Source: Stichopus chloronotus (lineage: Eukaryota; Echinodermata; Holothuroidea; Aspidochirotida; Stichopodidae). Taken from it: DNA of 64,000 nt. Every line of letters starts with the position of its first letter. Within the stretch, counting starts at the first letter, position 1. Below, in pieces: positions 24,469-36,711 of this stretch. The stretch lies in assembly GCA_021234535.1 (NCBI GenBank), contig CM037838.1, forward strand, positions 15,261,966-15,325,965. Reading direction: 5' to 3'. A program made the position numbers and the translations under genes. The notes below the pieces were generated by a model that had not been told where the DNA came from, did no database searches, and saw only the letters and a list, made by a program, of their open reading frames with translations.

Positions 24469-25844
24469 CAGGTGCGGATCCAGAAGGGGGATACCCGACG
24501 AACGCCCCCACCGTCTTCGATGACCAATGATTTTCTTACCAAAATCAGCAAATAGATATGGAGAATATACTTCCCGAATGTAGGGACATGGGTGTTGATT
24601 AGGAGTGGACGTGGGGTGTCATATCCCCTCCACTTCTGTGAGGGGAGGGGACACTAACACATTCGTACCCCCACTTTTTGTACCCTGGATTAAAAGTGTA
24701 ATAGCAATTTCATTATTCTCAGTGGAGGTGTAAATTTTGTAACTTATGTTTTAAGAAATAAACAAATTAGGCAGAAATTTAGCAAGGCCAGATACACCAA
24801 GAAGTGCCATTTCTTGCAATCCCGGAGTTGTTTTTATTTGTTAGATAAAACTAAAATTTACCCTCAGTTGTAGCTAATCAGCAAAATAGGTGTATGTGTG
24901 GGGGTGGGGGGGGGGGGCTGTGGCTTCGAACTGTGGATATAACTAATAATGCACAACGTACAGAATATGCACAATTTTTTTTCCATTTCTGTGAAAATGC
25001 AAATTCAGGACAAACGTTAGGGTTAGTCTTATTGTATCCATGCAGCTGCTCCTATTTTACCATGTTGTTATGCACGGAACCGCAAATCTTCGGGGGCACT
25101 CCAGTCAGGAGCCCTATAAGAGGTTGCACGGGTGCCCAGCCGGGGTCTTCAGACGAACTCCGGACACCGTGTAGACTGGCTAGCCTACAAGTTCGCCTGC
25201 TCCTTATAGGGTACACAATGACTAGCTGGGAACCAGAACATTTTTAATCGTGTTTCGAGGAAAATTGAGCAAGGTTTTCCAACACTGCTGGGAGAGAGGG
25301 GGGTGGCGGTATGTACAGCTGTAACATTTGTAAAGTGTTCAAAATATGAAGACGATGCATAATTCAATGATATGACTTTGATATGACGTATTATCTCAAG
25401 CCATCTGATGTATTTTTTCTGATATGGAATTTCCTCATGATTGAGAAATTGATCCCTATTAAAAGACTGACTACATGCATCTCAAAACAAACGAGAAGTG
25501 CCGTTTCCGGCCGTCTGGAGGGTTTGCAAAGCAAAGTTTTCTTGGACGCGCCTGCAAACTGATGGTGGCGCTCAGCTTAGATAGTAGTGCCAGCACTCAC
25601 CCTCCCCTATATTCGTTTCCATTCCAGTAACTTACGTCATAGCTTACACCACTTTTAGGGAGAAAAATAGGCCAACGGATGTCCCTCACAGTTTTAATAT
25701 CAAATCGACGCCCATGTGCAGGAAAAATCGATTCTAGAATTCAGCTTTTCTTAGGGGAAGACCCCTAAATCCCCTACAGTGGCTTCACTAGTCGATTGTG
25801 CATGCGACCCCACCCCCATTCTCCAAATCATTAATCCACCCCTG
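24469..25844. mobile_element. Possible hAT-like non-autonomous element
   Basis: The left end CAGGTGCGGATCCAG and the inverted right end (reverse complement of 25,825-25,844, CAGGGGTGGATTAATG) resemble a widespread terminal motif. The A-rich flanks aaaaaaag and agaagaaa could be a decayed 8-bp duplication, but they are low in complexity. Inside are a poly-G run, a GC-rich patch at about 25,080-25,220 with an inverted pair (ccctataag near 25,112 and cttataggg near 25,203), and an inverted fragment of the interspersed family at about 25,500-25,600. No transposase. Confidence 0.35.
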
Positions 25845-28169
25845 AGAAGAAACTTTTTTTTTTCTTTCAATAGAATTGCAAGAAAAACCTGTCATCGGAA
25901 TATTATCAAACTTGTTCCTACGCAAAGCTCATCCCTAACCAAAAAAATGCTGGGACCTTTTACTAAGCAATTTTATACACAATGTGGAATGTCAGTGTCT
26001 TTTAATAATTAGAGTTCTCGATTGTTTAATTTGTGAACGTGAATACATTTACAATCAAGAGAGGGTGATGTTTATTTCATTTCTATAAGTAGCAGTGGTG
26101 GGGAGGAATGTTCTTAACACAGTACTGGCAGTGGTTTTAACAATACAATGGTCAAGACAGACAACTGAACCGGAATGCTAATGCAGATCAAACTTCAAAT
26201 ATCCAATATAATCTCACTTGAAGCCCACATGCACTGTCGCTGCCAGCCCACTTCAATGGCAAAAAAAAAAAAAAAAAATAGTTATGATGTTTTAATGAGT
26301 ATGACAAAAGACTAGATTTCTGAGAATAGTTCTACTTATTTGTCTTTATGGAATTGAATGAAAACACATTAAGAGACATTAAGTTTGCCTTTCACATAGA
26401 CTAAAAGCTATAATCTGATTATTCCCAAACATAAAATATAAAATATTAATGAAATTACTCAATTGCTCAGTCCTCTCATACCGAGCACCCTATTTTTTTA
26501 ACAGACGATGTATAGTAGTATATAGTGCTTGTCTTTTCATAATCCCATTGTTTTTTCGTCAACATTAATTCATTACCCCCATTAAGTGAGTAGTGGGGTC
26601 TATTCCACTCAAATAACCACCAGCATCTGGGGGGGGGGGGGAGTGTCAAGACACTACTCTGGATTGTTTCAACAATTCAATCTATAGGGGCAACTAAGGC
26701 ATTATATTTCAATAAAACATCTATGATATCGCTCCCAGTCCTCATCGTATGACTCTGTGAGAGCAGTGTAACCAATGGCTACTTCATGTCAATATCTGGA
26801 TGTATAAGTTATATTTAATCGTATATTACTAGTCAAACACCTTGATTCCATCAGCGTAAGAGGTGGGAGGCTTCCTCCACTTAATGAAAAATACTGAATA
26901 GATAAGAGTAAACGAGACAGCCAAGAAAATAAATGACTTTCTTTGTGCTGGACATGACTGTCGTTGGTGAACTTCATAAGGGCGATTTCTACTTGAGGAG
27001 GAGGGGGGGGGGGGGGCTTTAACCAGTAATCTTCAGGTACGCCAACTCATCAGTGGCCGCGTACGATTAGATAGTTTGAAACAATGTTCATGGCCCAGTC
27101 CAAAATTCATCCATTAGGTGCTCCACTGCAGCAGAGGCGTATACATCATTCCATATTCCACTGTATTCCACTTAATCGCACCCCTCCCCCTTGGAGTATT
27201 TACCAAAGTGAGGCTGAGTAAAGGATGGGGCTCCAGGTTTTTTTCAAGTTCAAGTTGGTCAAAAATTCTAAGTTGGGCAATACAGTATTCCTGCCACTTG
27301 TTTCTGTAGTCTGCACATACAAATATATCTCTTGCACTTATGACAATAAATTGCTGGCAATAAGATTCTCTCAAGAATATATTAATAAATTCGAAAACGT
27401 TTAGCATAACATCAATTTCTCAAGGATATATTAAAAGCTACCTGATGTAGATGTATCGTTTAATCAGGTATGACATAACTTCTTACATTAATATCATTCA
27501 GAGCACTGAATGTTGCCTCGGTGTTCTCACATACTTTTATTTCTCCCTTATATAAGTTTGAAGGAGTACATTAATTCATCATCCATAAAAAAAAAAAAAA
27601 AAATGGTCTTATTTCAGTCGCGGGAATGAACTTAGTAAGATGAAAAAACTTAAAAGTCTTGTTTCGTTTATTGCTATAACATACACAAACATTTTGTGTG
27701 TTTCTAACCAACAGAATACCTACGAAAAACATGTCAAAAAATGTAAACTAAACATATAGTGACCTAAGATGTAATCCGACCTTCTACAGGGAGTGTTAGC
27801 GTATGGAACACAATAACTGCCAATGAGTGTCAACAGTTGGTACAAATAACTGATTAACTGAGAACAAACGATTAGTACGATTTGAACAAATCCAGATGAC
27901 ACCATGTCACAAAAGTCAACAATAACAATTTAGAATGATAAATAACAGAAAAAGTTAAGAGAGTGCAATGTTTGAGTCATGATTTCAAAGCTTCATAGGG
28001 ACTAACGATCATCCCTGCAGGATTTATCTCGATTGTATTATTCAATAATCTGTATTATTAAAGGGCTGATATAGCATTTAAAGCCACACTTAGTGTTCGG
28101 GATAATAACACAGACTTACAGACACGAATGTAATCACTTGCTCTTTAAGAAGTTGAATGATATAACCAT
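25845..28169. other. Non-coding DNA
   Basis: AT-rich, with poly-G runs at 26,629 and 27,003 and a poly-A run at 27,586. Open frames (26,789-26,977; 27,114-27,407) are without domains. Confidence 0.5.
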
Positions 28170-29556
28170 GTTTCAATCAGGGAAGGATGACCCGAGACCG
28201 GTCAAGGGCTCGAGACCGGTCTCGAGTCCCGATCGTCGTGACTCGTGACTCGGACTCGTGCGTTTAGGACTCGGACTCGACAGAAATGACTCGAAGACTA
28301 GGGTCGAGACCGGGTACGAGACCGACTATTTTTCGAAAAAAAAAAACGGTTCGGAACTAATTTTTAAAAACATTTGCTATCACGTACACTATAGTTGTAC
28401 TTACAAGATTGTTGCTGCATATTACATACAGTGCATTAAGTCAGTGGGCAGTATGAACACTTAATCTCATGCTCCAAGGCTATGTTTGAAGATAGCACGG
28501 ATTTCAGTACGAAATGTTAAATGCAGTGTCCATTCTGTATACAGTGCTGCACAGGTCCGGTGCTGCATGCAGCCGGTATGCATGGTATCCGAATGTGGTA
28601 AAAGTTCTGCTAGCTTCGAGCCGGAATGTGATAGATGACCGGGCCGGTTGAAGGGAAATAGGGCGTTTAGAATACACCAACATGACATACAAACGAAAAT
28701 AGCTTTAATCATTGTTAAACCATTCAGTTCCATCAATAAACATCTACCAAAGCTTCATCTCCTCAAAACATTATGCATGTGATGAGCATCAGAAGACGCA
28801 TCATTTGAATTTTGAGAAGTTTTATTGGACAAATTAGTGTTGAGCAACAAATAACTGAATTTCGATCTGTGAGAAACTTGTTTCTTGCAGAAAAGGTTAC
28901 TGTCTTTCCTTATTTTGAATAATCTATCATTCTTCATCCACAAACATTGGTTTCAAAGATATGGATGTTTTCTCTGAAACAAACGCGATATTTCCCTTTT
29001 TAAGCTTAATCAAGTACAGTTGTTCGTTGAATCGCCACCCGTATGTACGCATTTCACCAATTTCTGAAGTAGCCTATTTAAATAAAAAGGACAAATCTTT
29101 GATAATTAACAATCTCGAAACGACATCTGTATGGCATAGTGGAAATGCTGATGCAGTGAGGCTGAACTTGCTGAAGTTACCTGAATACACTGAAAAAAAA
29201 ATATAATACAATTTCTTTGAACTGATCAGTACAGGCTTCCCTTAATTCTGCTCTTCATTTATGGTTACTGTGAGAGGAAATTGATCTTTTGCTTTGGTAA
29301 GTGTACTTATTGATTGGATCTACTGAGTAATGATCATTTTCAACATAAGGGAATGAAATAAAGGATAGCAAACTTAGCATACGACTTTCATTGTTGTTCT
29401 CTTCCCCTTTCACTCAAAACAAGTTCAATTTACAAAGGGACTCGTGGACTCGTGGACTAGGACTCGGGGATAAGGACTCGGACACCAAGGACTCGGACTC
29501 AGACTCTTTACTAAGGACTCGGAACGGCTGGACTCGACTCGAGCCCTGGTTTCTAT
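28170..29556. mobile_element. hAT-type non-autonomous element with GGACTCG subterminal repeats
   Basis: The element is 28178-29548 (1,371 bp). Both ends start CAGGG when read inward (left CAGGGAAGGATGACCC; right, inverted, CAGGGCTCGAGTCGAGTCC). Target duplications gtttcaat (28170-28177) and gtttctat (29549-29556) match at seven of eight positions, the 8-bp size typical of hAT elements. Subterminal arrays of ggactcg-like units lie at about 28,195-28,330 and 29,437-29,545 and are probably transposase-binding sites. The longest inner frame (28961-29206) has no transposase motif. Non-autonomous status is inferred. Confidence 0.75.
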
Positions 29557-32500
29557 CGTTGCAAAGTTAGTCAACGTCGGTCACACATGCGTGTTGTGGA
29601 CACACTCATGTAGCTCGCTGAAATTGGTCGGTTATTATCAGTGAAAATTTACTTTGAATTCTTCCCTATACCACCCAGGATGTTTAAGTTTGTCTAAAAT
29701 GCACGCATGATATAAAAGTCATAAGAATGGGTGACTTAAGAGAATTCGTATAACTGAAGCGTAATATAGAACCTCGCATGGTCTCGATTAAAATGCCTTG
29801 AGACTTCATTAGGTAGATTTCATTCATGGTTGAGATGACGACGACGATATGTATTACAGTGTGTTGCTATGGGAATTTTGTTATTGTTTGTGTGCAGAAA
29901 ATGTGAATTTACCATTGTGCAATGTACAACGTAATTACATACAAATATAAACACTTTGCATCATCAACATATTACATGTATAGTGCGGACAGGAATCCGT
30001 ACAAGATTTAGCGCTTCAGTGAGCATGCATTCTATAAATGGAGACTGGAGTATACGTGGATCACGATAATCCCAGTCAGGTGTAATTAAGAATGCTTTAT
30101 TCAGTCAAAAGAAAAATAGAACAGTTGAGCATTCTAAGTATCCATTCAAAACGAAATCCTGACATAGCAGTGTATGTGACGTAGCAACAACTGCGACTAT
30201 TTCGTGTATAAAATTTATGTGACGTGTATTTAGATATTCAGTTAAAAAATGTGAGTACGGTTTAGCTGATTGCTGTTGTTCTACTATACAATTTACATAT
30301 TGTAACGTTCCTTTCTGATTTCCTTCATCAGTCAATAGTAATTATCAAGGTGGACTTAATCTCAGCACCGGTCTGTGGGAGGTAAGGAATCGTTTCATAT
30401 TCTCCTTGACAGACACATAAGTGTACACTAGAATACTTGAATTCTTATGTACCAGCATGTATACTCTGTGTCCTTGTCATGTGATGCGTGTTATATATTG
30501 CAAAACGCAGACAAGATTGTGCGTTTCACGTAATACGTTGTATTTTTAAAGTCTGTTTCGCTTGGTCTGTTGGCATTGGACCAATTATCAGTACACGATG
30601 TTGGACTGTCGTCACTTTGGCAAACTCTAGCTGAATACTATTGAATCAGGATCTTTAAGACATTGCTTTGACAGTCACAGGAGGGAAGAGTTTGGGAATA
30701 GCCTACCAAAATCTTCAAAACTCTGCACCGATTTATCACATTATCTGTCTAAAATAGGTTTATTCTGATAAGGCAGACGGAATATTTCACTCCCTCCCCC
30801 AAAAAAGAAAACAAAAGAAATAGAGAGTATTAAAGTCATTTATGAAAAAAATAGGAGTTCCCAGAGACATACCCATTTCAAATCTAGCATCAAATATATC
30901 ACCATATAAACACTCCCTCCTCTTAGACTCCTCCCTTAGGACGGTGATCACTTTTCACTTACATAATTACAGAAATCACGTTTATGGCTTAGAAACAGTT
31001 TACGTCACCAGTCCCCAAGCTTTGTTCGCGTGATTTTGAACAGTTTCTTGTGAATTTTCATTTTTTTCTTTACCTTGGAAAATAATCATAGTTACGCCAC
31101 TGTTGATTCAAAAAGGATTAGGGAAACCGGAATGAGTCAAGTCTTAAAATAACATACAGGCATTACAATCGCCTAAAATCGGCTTTGTCGCCTCAAAATG
31201 CGTCGAACAGAGATCCTAATCACAAGTTGTTCAGCATTCAGATTGAAGAGTGTATCCCACGCAGAGCCTATTTAACCAATAAATGTCATAACAACAACGG
31301 TGAATGTCATACCTATCGTACTGTAAATGCAACCAAGTTTAACCGTAAATGTAATAACTGACTTCGCTATAAATGTAACAATGTTTAACTATCAATTGTA
31401 GTTATTGACGACCTCTGACACACATTTCGAGTCTAAGGTTAACTTGATGCAGGCTGTATTATGTCTGATGCAATCTCTGCAATCTAGGTGATAAACGCCA
31501 GAAGGCGCCAAAAAGGTGAAAACTAATTTTTGAGAAAAGCGACTGGCAATGTTATAACTATGGACAAAATTTTCCAATGTAACTGAGACGTAGCAGACGA
31601 CATCAACCCATTCACGTTAAGATCTTAATACGTTTTAAGCCCATTGAATCTGTGAGTGGTGGACAAAGCAGATGTCTTTGGCGGCAACTAGGTAGGTTCA
31701 AAGGAAGGAATTAGATGTATCTCCTTCTAAATTACACCTCCCTGGTATCAGTAACTAATTGTTGCACTGAGTTTATGTTAACTGCTGAGGGATCACGCAT
31801 CTTCTAAACAGTGCTTAGTCAAATCATCAAACGTAATATTGTGATCATTTCATTTTGTATTTCTTCCATTACAGAGACGACGATGAGTGTACCCATTTCC
31901 CTAGTATGTTACACCACATATACTCAATCATTATCCTGACGGAGGGACAGCATCGTCACACTCATACCAGGAGAAGAATTCCCTGCTCAGACTGGGTTCA
32001 ATTCTGTCATAACCTTTCCTATTTTGTAAAACAATTTATTCTTTCACTGTGTTTCCTTTAACGAGGCCGAAGACAACATGATCAGGTTTTTCAGTTCTAT
32101 CATTTATTTGCACATTTGATTAATCAGCACATTAACTTCAATATAACACTCAGCAACTTTTCATAACAAAATGTCTATCTAAAAGGTCGACCATCGATAT
32201 TCGTTACCACCAGTGAAATTCCTCTTTGACATGCATGTTGATAAACTGCGCTTTGATATGTCTCCCATCAACAAAGCTGAAGCCTAAACTAATTGTCAAA
32301 TCGTTAGTACTATACAACTTACCTACATTCTGCATGTACAAGCAACGTTCGTTGTTCATGAAATTACGTCAGAACCATTGACATGCACCTCTAGCTGTTG
32401 CGATTACCACTCTGTCAAAGGGAAACAGGGCATTTGCAATGCATCAATGATGACATAAATATTAGCACCTTTAATAAGAGCTAAATCGAACAGGCTCATC

Positions 32501-33655
32501 AATAACAATAGAAACATCTCGTTTTTAGAACATTGTACATAAATGACCTACGGAAGATGCATCATTTCATTTTTTCAAGGTATAACAGAGTAAATGATTG
32601 TCGAAACAAATAACGTAGTTCTTGAAACATGTTTAACGTGTTCTTCATTCCTTTAGTAGCCCAATTTTAACATTTTGAGACTTTAAAACAAACGATAGTA
32701 AAGAATGTAAAGAATAGGTGCTGTGATAAGTTTGTTGCATTGCACGTGTTCATGCACGTTGTTATTGCAGTAACGAAATGATTTATTCACTGTTACGTAT
32801 CATCAACACTAGTTTCGAATAGCCTAGTTATAAATTGATGTATGACTTTTCATTGCTTTTTTGTGTGTCTCATATTTGTAACTACCTTGATCTTTTTTTC
32901 TTCAAGAGACATGAATATTCTCCTATCACAATGTGACACAAGTTTTCAGCACTGTAAGGTACATAACTGGCCTTCAATTTGGGGTCATCTTACACGCTCC
33001 ACAATATCTGCTGTTCAAGATGATTCATGCCTCTATATTTCTTGTACATGCATGTACGATAATGACCATTACCTAGGGCACAACATTCCATCTAAAAGGG
33101 ATGGAGAGGCATAACATATGTTCTAATAAAATTGTCCATGGAACTTTAACGCACACACAAAAATATATTTACAAAAGCGGCCTTTTCTGTCTACTTTCAT
33201 TTACATAATTTGCCCCCCAGAATGCCCTTTGTTGTCACAAATCGTTGGATAGATGCTGATATACCCGATTAGGACGAGGAAAATACGAAATGTGTGAAAT
33301 ATATACGCCTATTTTATCTACTTTTTCTCTATTTTTACGTGAGTCAGTGAGGAATTTGACCAATTTGTTTTCTTTTTCTTTATCGACCCTGTTGTTATGA
33401 TAACAGTCGGGTTTCATCGTTGTACAGTTTTTTTTCTTCATATAATTACTCATTGAAATTGTATTAGCCTTCTAATGTTGTATGTTTAACACATTTGTAC
33501 ACATTTGTTTGACAAATTTCTGGTAACCTAGTATTCAATGTGTACAATGTGAATAATTCATAGATGTTATTAACAACACTTTACTCGGACGTCTCTTTTG
33601 GAATGAATTCTTTTATGTTTGATATTGGCCTAAGGAGGTAAGACTGACAGAACAG
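29557..33655. other. Non-coding DNA
   Basis: No gene supported. Noted: short degenerate aaatgtcataac-like repeats at about 31,275-31,390; catagttacgccactg at 31,087-31,102, which looks like an isolated transposon terminus (reverse complement CAGTGGCGTAACTATG); and one 90-codon frame with a hydrophobic start at 32,842-33,114, discussed in findings. Confidence 0.45.
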
Positions 33656-34280
33656 CGGGTGAGTAACAGTGGCAGTGCTGGCATTTTTAAGCAGAGCGGC
33701 GAAAATGTCTTTAAAGGGCCCTGTTTAACAGGAATACCTAATGCTCTTCAAAGATATTGAAGAGGGAGACAGGATGCCAGCGGGACTATCTAAGCAAAGC
33801 AATACCGTTGGTTGAGAAGGAAAAATGGATTTGTACTTCCCGGATGGCAGTAAACGACACTTTCTGGGTGTCACAAACTAGGCATCCTCTTTCATATATT
33901 CTTTTAAATGTTCTTGTAACACTATTTAAAGAGGGGTTCACAAATTTTTAGTTTTCCTCTTTTTAAATTGGGCAGTAGAGTCACAGGGATTGTTTGCAGG
34001 GTGTTAAAAGATTCAACGTGCTCCAAACTAGGGGGCTTACGAGACTTTTTGTCTTGGTATTGGTAGTCAGTGAGTGTGATATATTGTAATGCAGATATAT
34101 AGTGTGCCTCTGTTGCATTGTTGCACACAGAAGTTTTCAAGAAGTGAGAATTGTGGGAAACTTAAAGGAGCGTCAGCATCAGTTGGAGCGGAGCGTATGA
34201 GAAAAATAAATCATATGATATTCCCCTCGAGCGCCGGAAGTTGTTATTACCACACTCAGAAATTAAGCTTCAACTGACGG
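33656..34280. repeat. Interspersed repeat family, diverged fragments
   Basis: Two pieces, about 33,656-33,905 and 34,150-34,290, carry the family core (gactatctaagcaaagc...ggttgag, then ggcagtaaacgacact; and gttggagcggagcgt). They are diverged from copies A and B and partly scrambled. Confidence 0.4.
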
Positions 34281-36711
34281 GAAATGGTACTGCCTGTATT
34301 TTATTGGATGGAAATTTTATCAACTAACGGTATTGGAAGTTTTTCGCTGTCTAAATGAAATTTACACAATACAAGATGAACACATGATGAATACTGTACA
34401 TGCTTAATTTTGAAGCCTGAATATGTGCAACATCATCGTCGTTACGTGGATGTGAATGGCGCCGAGGTATAGAGCTTAACGTTTCTTTTTCTTCTCTTCC
34501 ATTTTTTTGCATTATTTTATCTTTGCATTGTTTCATTATGTTTCTTCCTATCCTGATAATCTAAAGTTCTCTAGTAATCCCTTTGGGTCGGACGATCGGA
34601 GGGGTCATTACTGTATTGTATTTCCGCCACAGCTAATATACACTTTTTAACCTTTGAACTTAATTGTTAGTGTCAAAACAATGATTTAATTGTATAAATT
34701 AGAGTATACTATTTGTTTTTCATTTCATCTTGGTATCTTTTTTGTATTGTTTAACGCAAGGTTCTAGAAATGAAGCAGAATCATAAAGAATTATCTCTTT
34801 CATTTTGTTTGTTGATGTCACTCATGATTTGTCAGTCACCGTGAATTACAGAGAAGTTAAATAAAAAGTGGTTAAAATCAAAGATTCAAAAAGCAAAAAG
34901 ACATTAAAATTTACGTAATTGAACAATCGTTATCTAATGTAACAAACTCAAACATAACGAACATATTTACAAAACGTTAAAAATTTTACAATTTTAGACT
35001 ACACTAACGGTTTTTTCTTTCCTCGAAACCACAGAAAATCTAAAATCTTTACACACAAATACTTATATTCATTTTAAACAATTTAAACGTAATGCTTAAG
35101 CGAGTCTGCAAGTCCGACTTTGCAATTCATTAACGTCTTCATGTAACTGAAATATCATAAAAGAATTGTAACTGTACATATGTAGTACAAAATTCACCTC
35201 AATATCAACCACACAATCCTGTTAAAATGTCAGGGTCTCTCCACTCCACATTTTTCTATTAAATACTGCTGGTATTTTTATTATTATTTGTATTATACCA
35301 TATGAAGTGTCTCGCTAATGTTTCCTGATGCGCATGATGACCATTTACAGGAAGACATAGCTACGGGACTTTTGTAATTTTACGCTTAACGTATCCTCGA
35401 TAACTTGACAACTCGAAATTGTGTCACTTGATTCACGCTTGATAGTTTCGTATAGGCAACCTTCATTATTTCCACGAGTTTATTTTCAAGGATTAATTCG
35501 TCAAAAGATTACATGTGTATCTTGCCAAGAAACAGGTTCCATTCTAAACAACTTAAAACGCATAACATTAATATGAATAGTGATTGGAGGATATTTTAAG
35601 ACGTTTTGAATGGCTTGATAACAAAATTTTACCTTCCGAACTTCAAAGTATTACCATACTGACAACACCAAACGAAAAGATAAATTTTGTTGCGTCATAT
35701 TTAACACATCTTAGGTCCGGAGAACTTTTCATTAGTTAAGTCATTAATTGCTGATCTTTCTCAAACTATGCTTAAGCATTCCTCTGTAGTTTGATCTCTT
35801 GCTCTTTATCTTGCTATGCACACGATTCCCTCAGTATACGCAATATCTAGAAAGGAGCAATTTAACAGTTTTTTTTTTTTTTTTTTCTGATCGATACAAA
35901 GTTTTAACGGCGGCGACATTTCAGAAAAAAGAAGAAAACAACCGATCAGTCTACACAGTGAATGCAATCAGTTAGTTTCCCATCAGTGTTTATACAAACG
36001 TATCTCAGCTGATGCTATTTAGTACCATTAAGTTTGTCACGCCATTTGTTAACTAAGCAATGATATAAGCATACACGATTAAAAAAAAGGAAAAAAATGT
36101 ATATATATAATGAAAATAATAAGAAATAATAATAAAAAGTAATACAAACAACGAAGAAATCAAAGTGTATTCTTTGACGTATCATGTTCACCAAGTGCCA
36201 AAGTGAGTCTTGCTGATAAAAGAATAAAGTAAGGTTGATCACAGTTTGGCTGTCACTCACACACTGTCATACTATCACTATATTTCATATATATTCCATG
36301 CATGAGGTATTAAATCATCCACGTTCATAGAGCTTTCGATGTAAACAGATCCAACAGAGATTTTGGGAGATACAAAGATATATCATGACCCTGTTGTCTG
36401 CAGAGTTTAGTTAAGAGATTGGCTCTGCTTGTATTCGATGTCTCTACAAAAGCTTAATATTTAACTGTCAGAGTAATGTACGTGTATTGCCGTATATGGT
36501 TAAATAGGGCCCGTGGGTTAAAACCAAAATAGCTCAGTGGGTAGCCCAGGAGGGTTTTGTTAAATATAATTTAAAAAAGGAAGATAACCATAAGGTAGGC
36601 GAAACAAGTAGAAACGTCAGTTCACCACTAGCTTTCAACAGTTTGGAACAGTCTGGTTTACTAGGAGTCCAGAGGGGCCTGTACCGAATTTCTTATCAGT
36701 CCGTAAGACAG
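34281..36711. other. Non-coding DNA
   Basis: Very AT-rich with no recognised gene. A poly-T run sits at 35,870. At 36,533-36,549 the text tagctcagtgggtag resembles a tRNA A box, but no B box was found downstream. Confidence 0.5.

Noticed and set aside
24894..25247. 117-codon frame, the longest outside the NLR exons and RT
   Set aside because: It starts in a poly-G run and shows no domain, no splice context and no coding-like composition.
31875..32061. Possible exon after a T-rich acceptor (attacag), phase compatible with the gene 1 LRR-type exon
   Set aside because: The translation (DDDECTHFPSMLHHIYS) is not leucine-rich-repeat-like, there is no donor before the stop, and it lies 20 kb away with no other support.
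36533..36549. tRNA A-box-like text (tagctcagtgggtag) suggesting a SINE
   Set aside because: No B box, cloverleaf or A-rich tail could be found at the expected distance.
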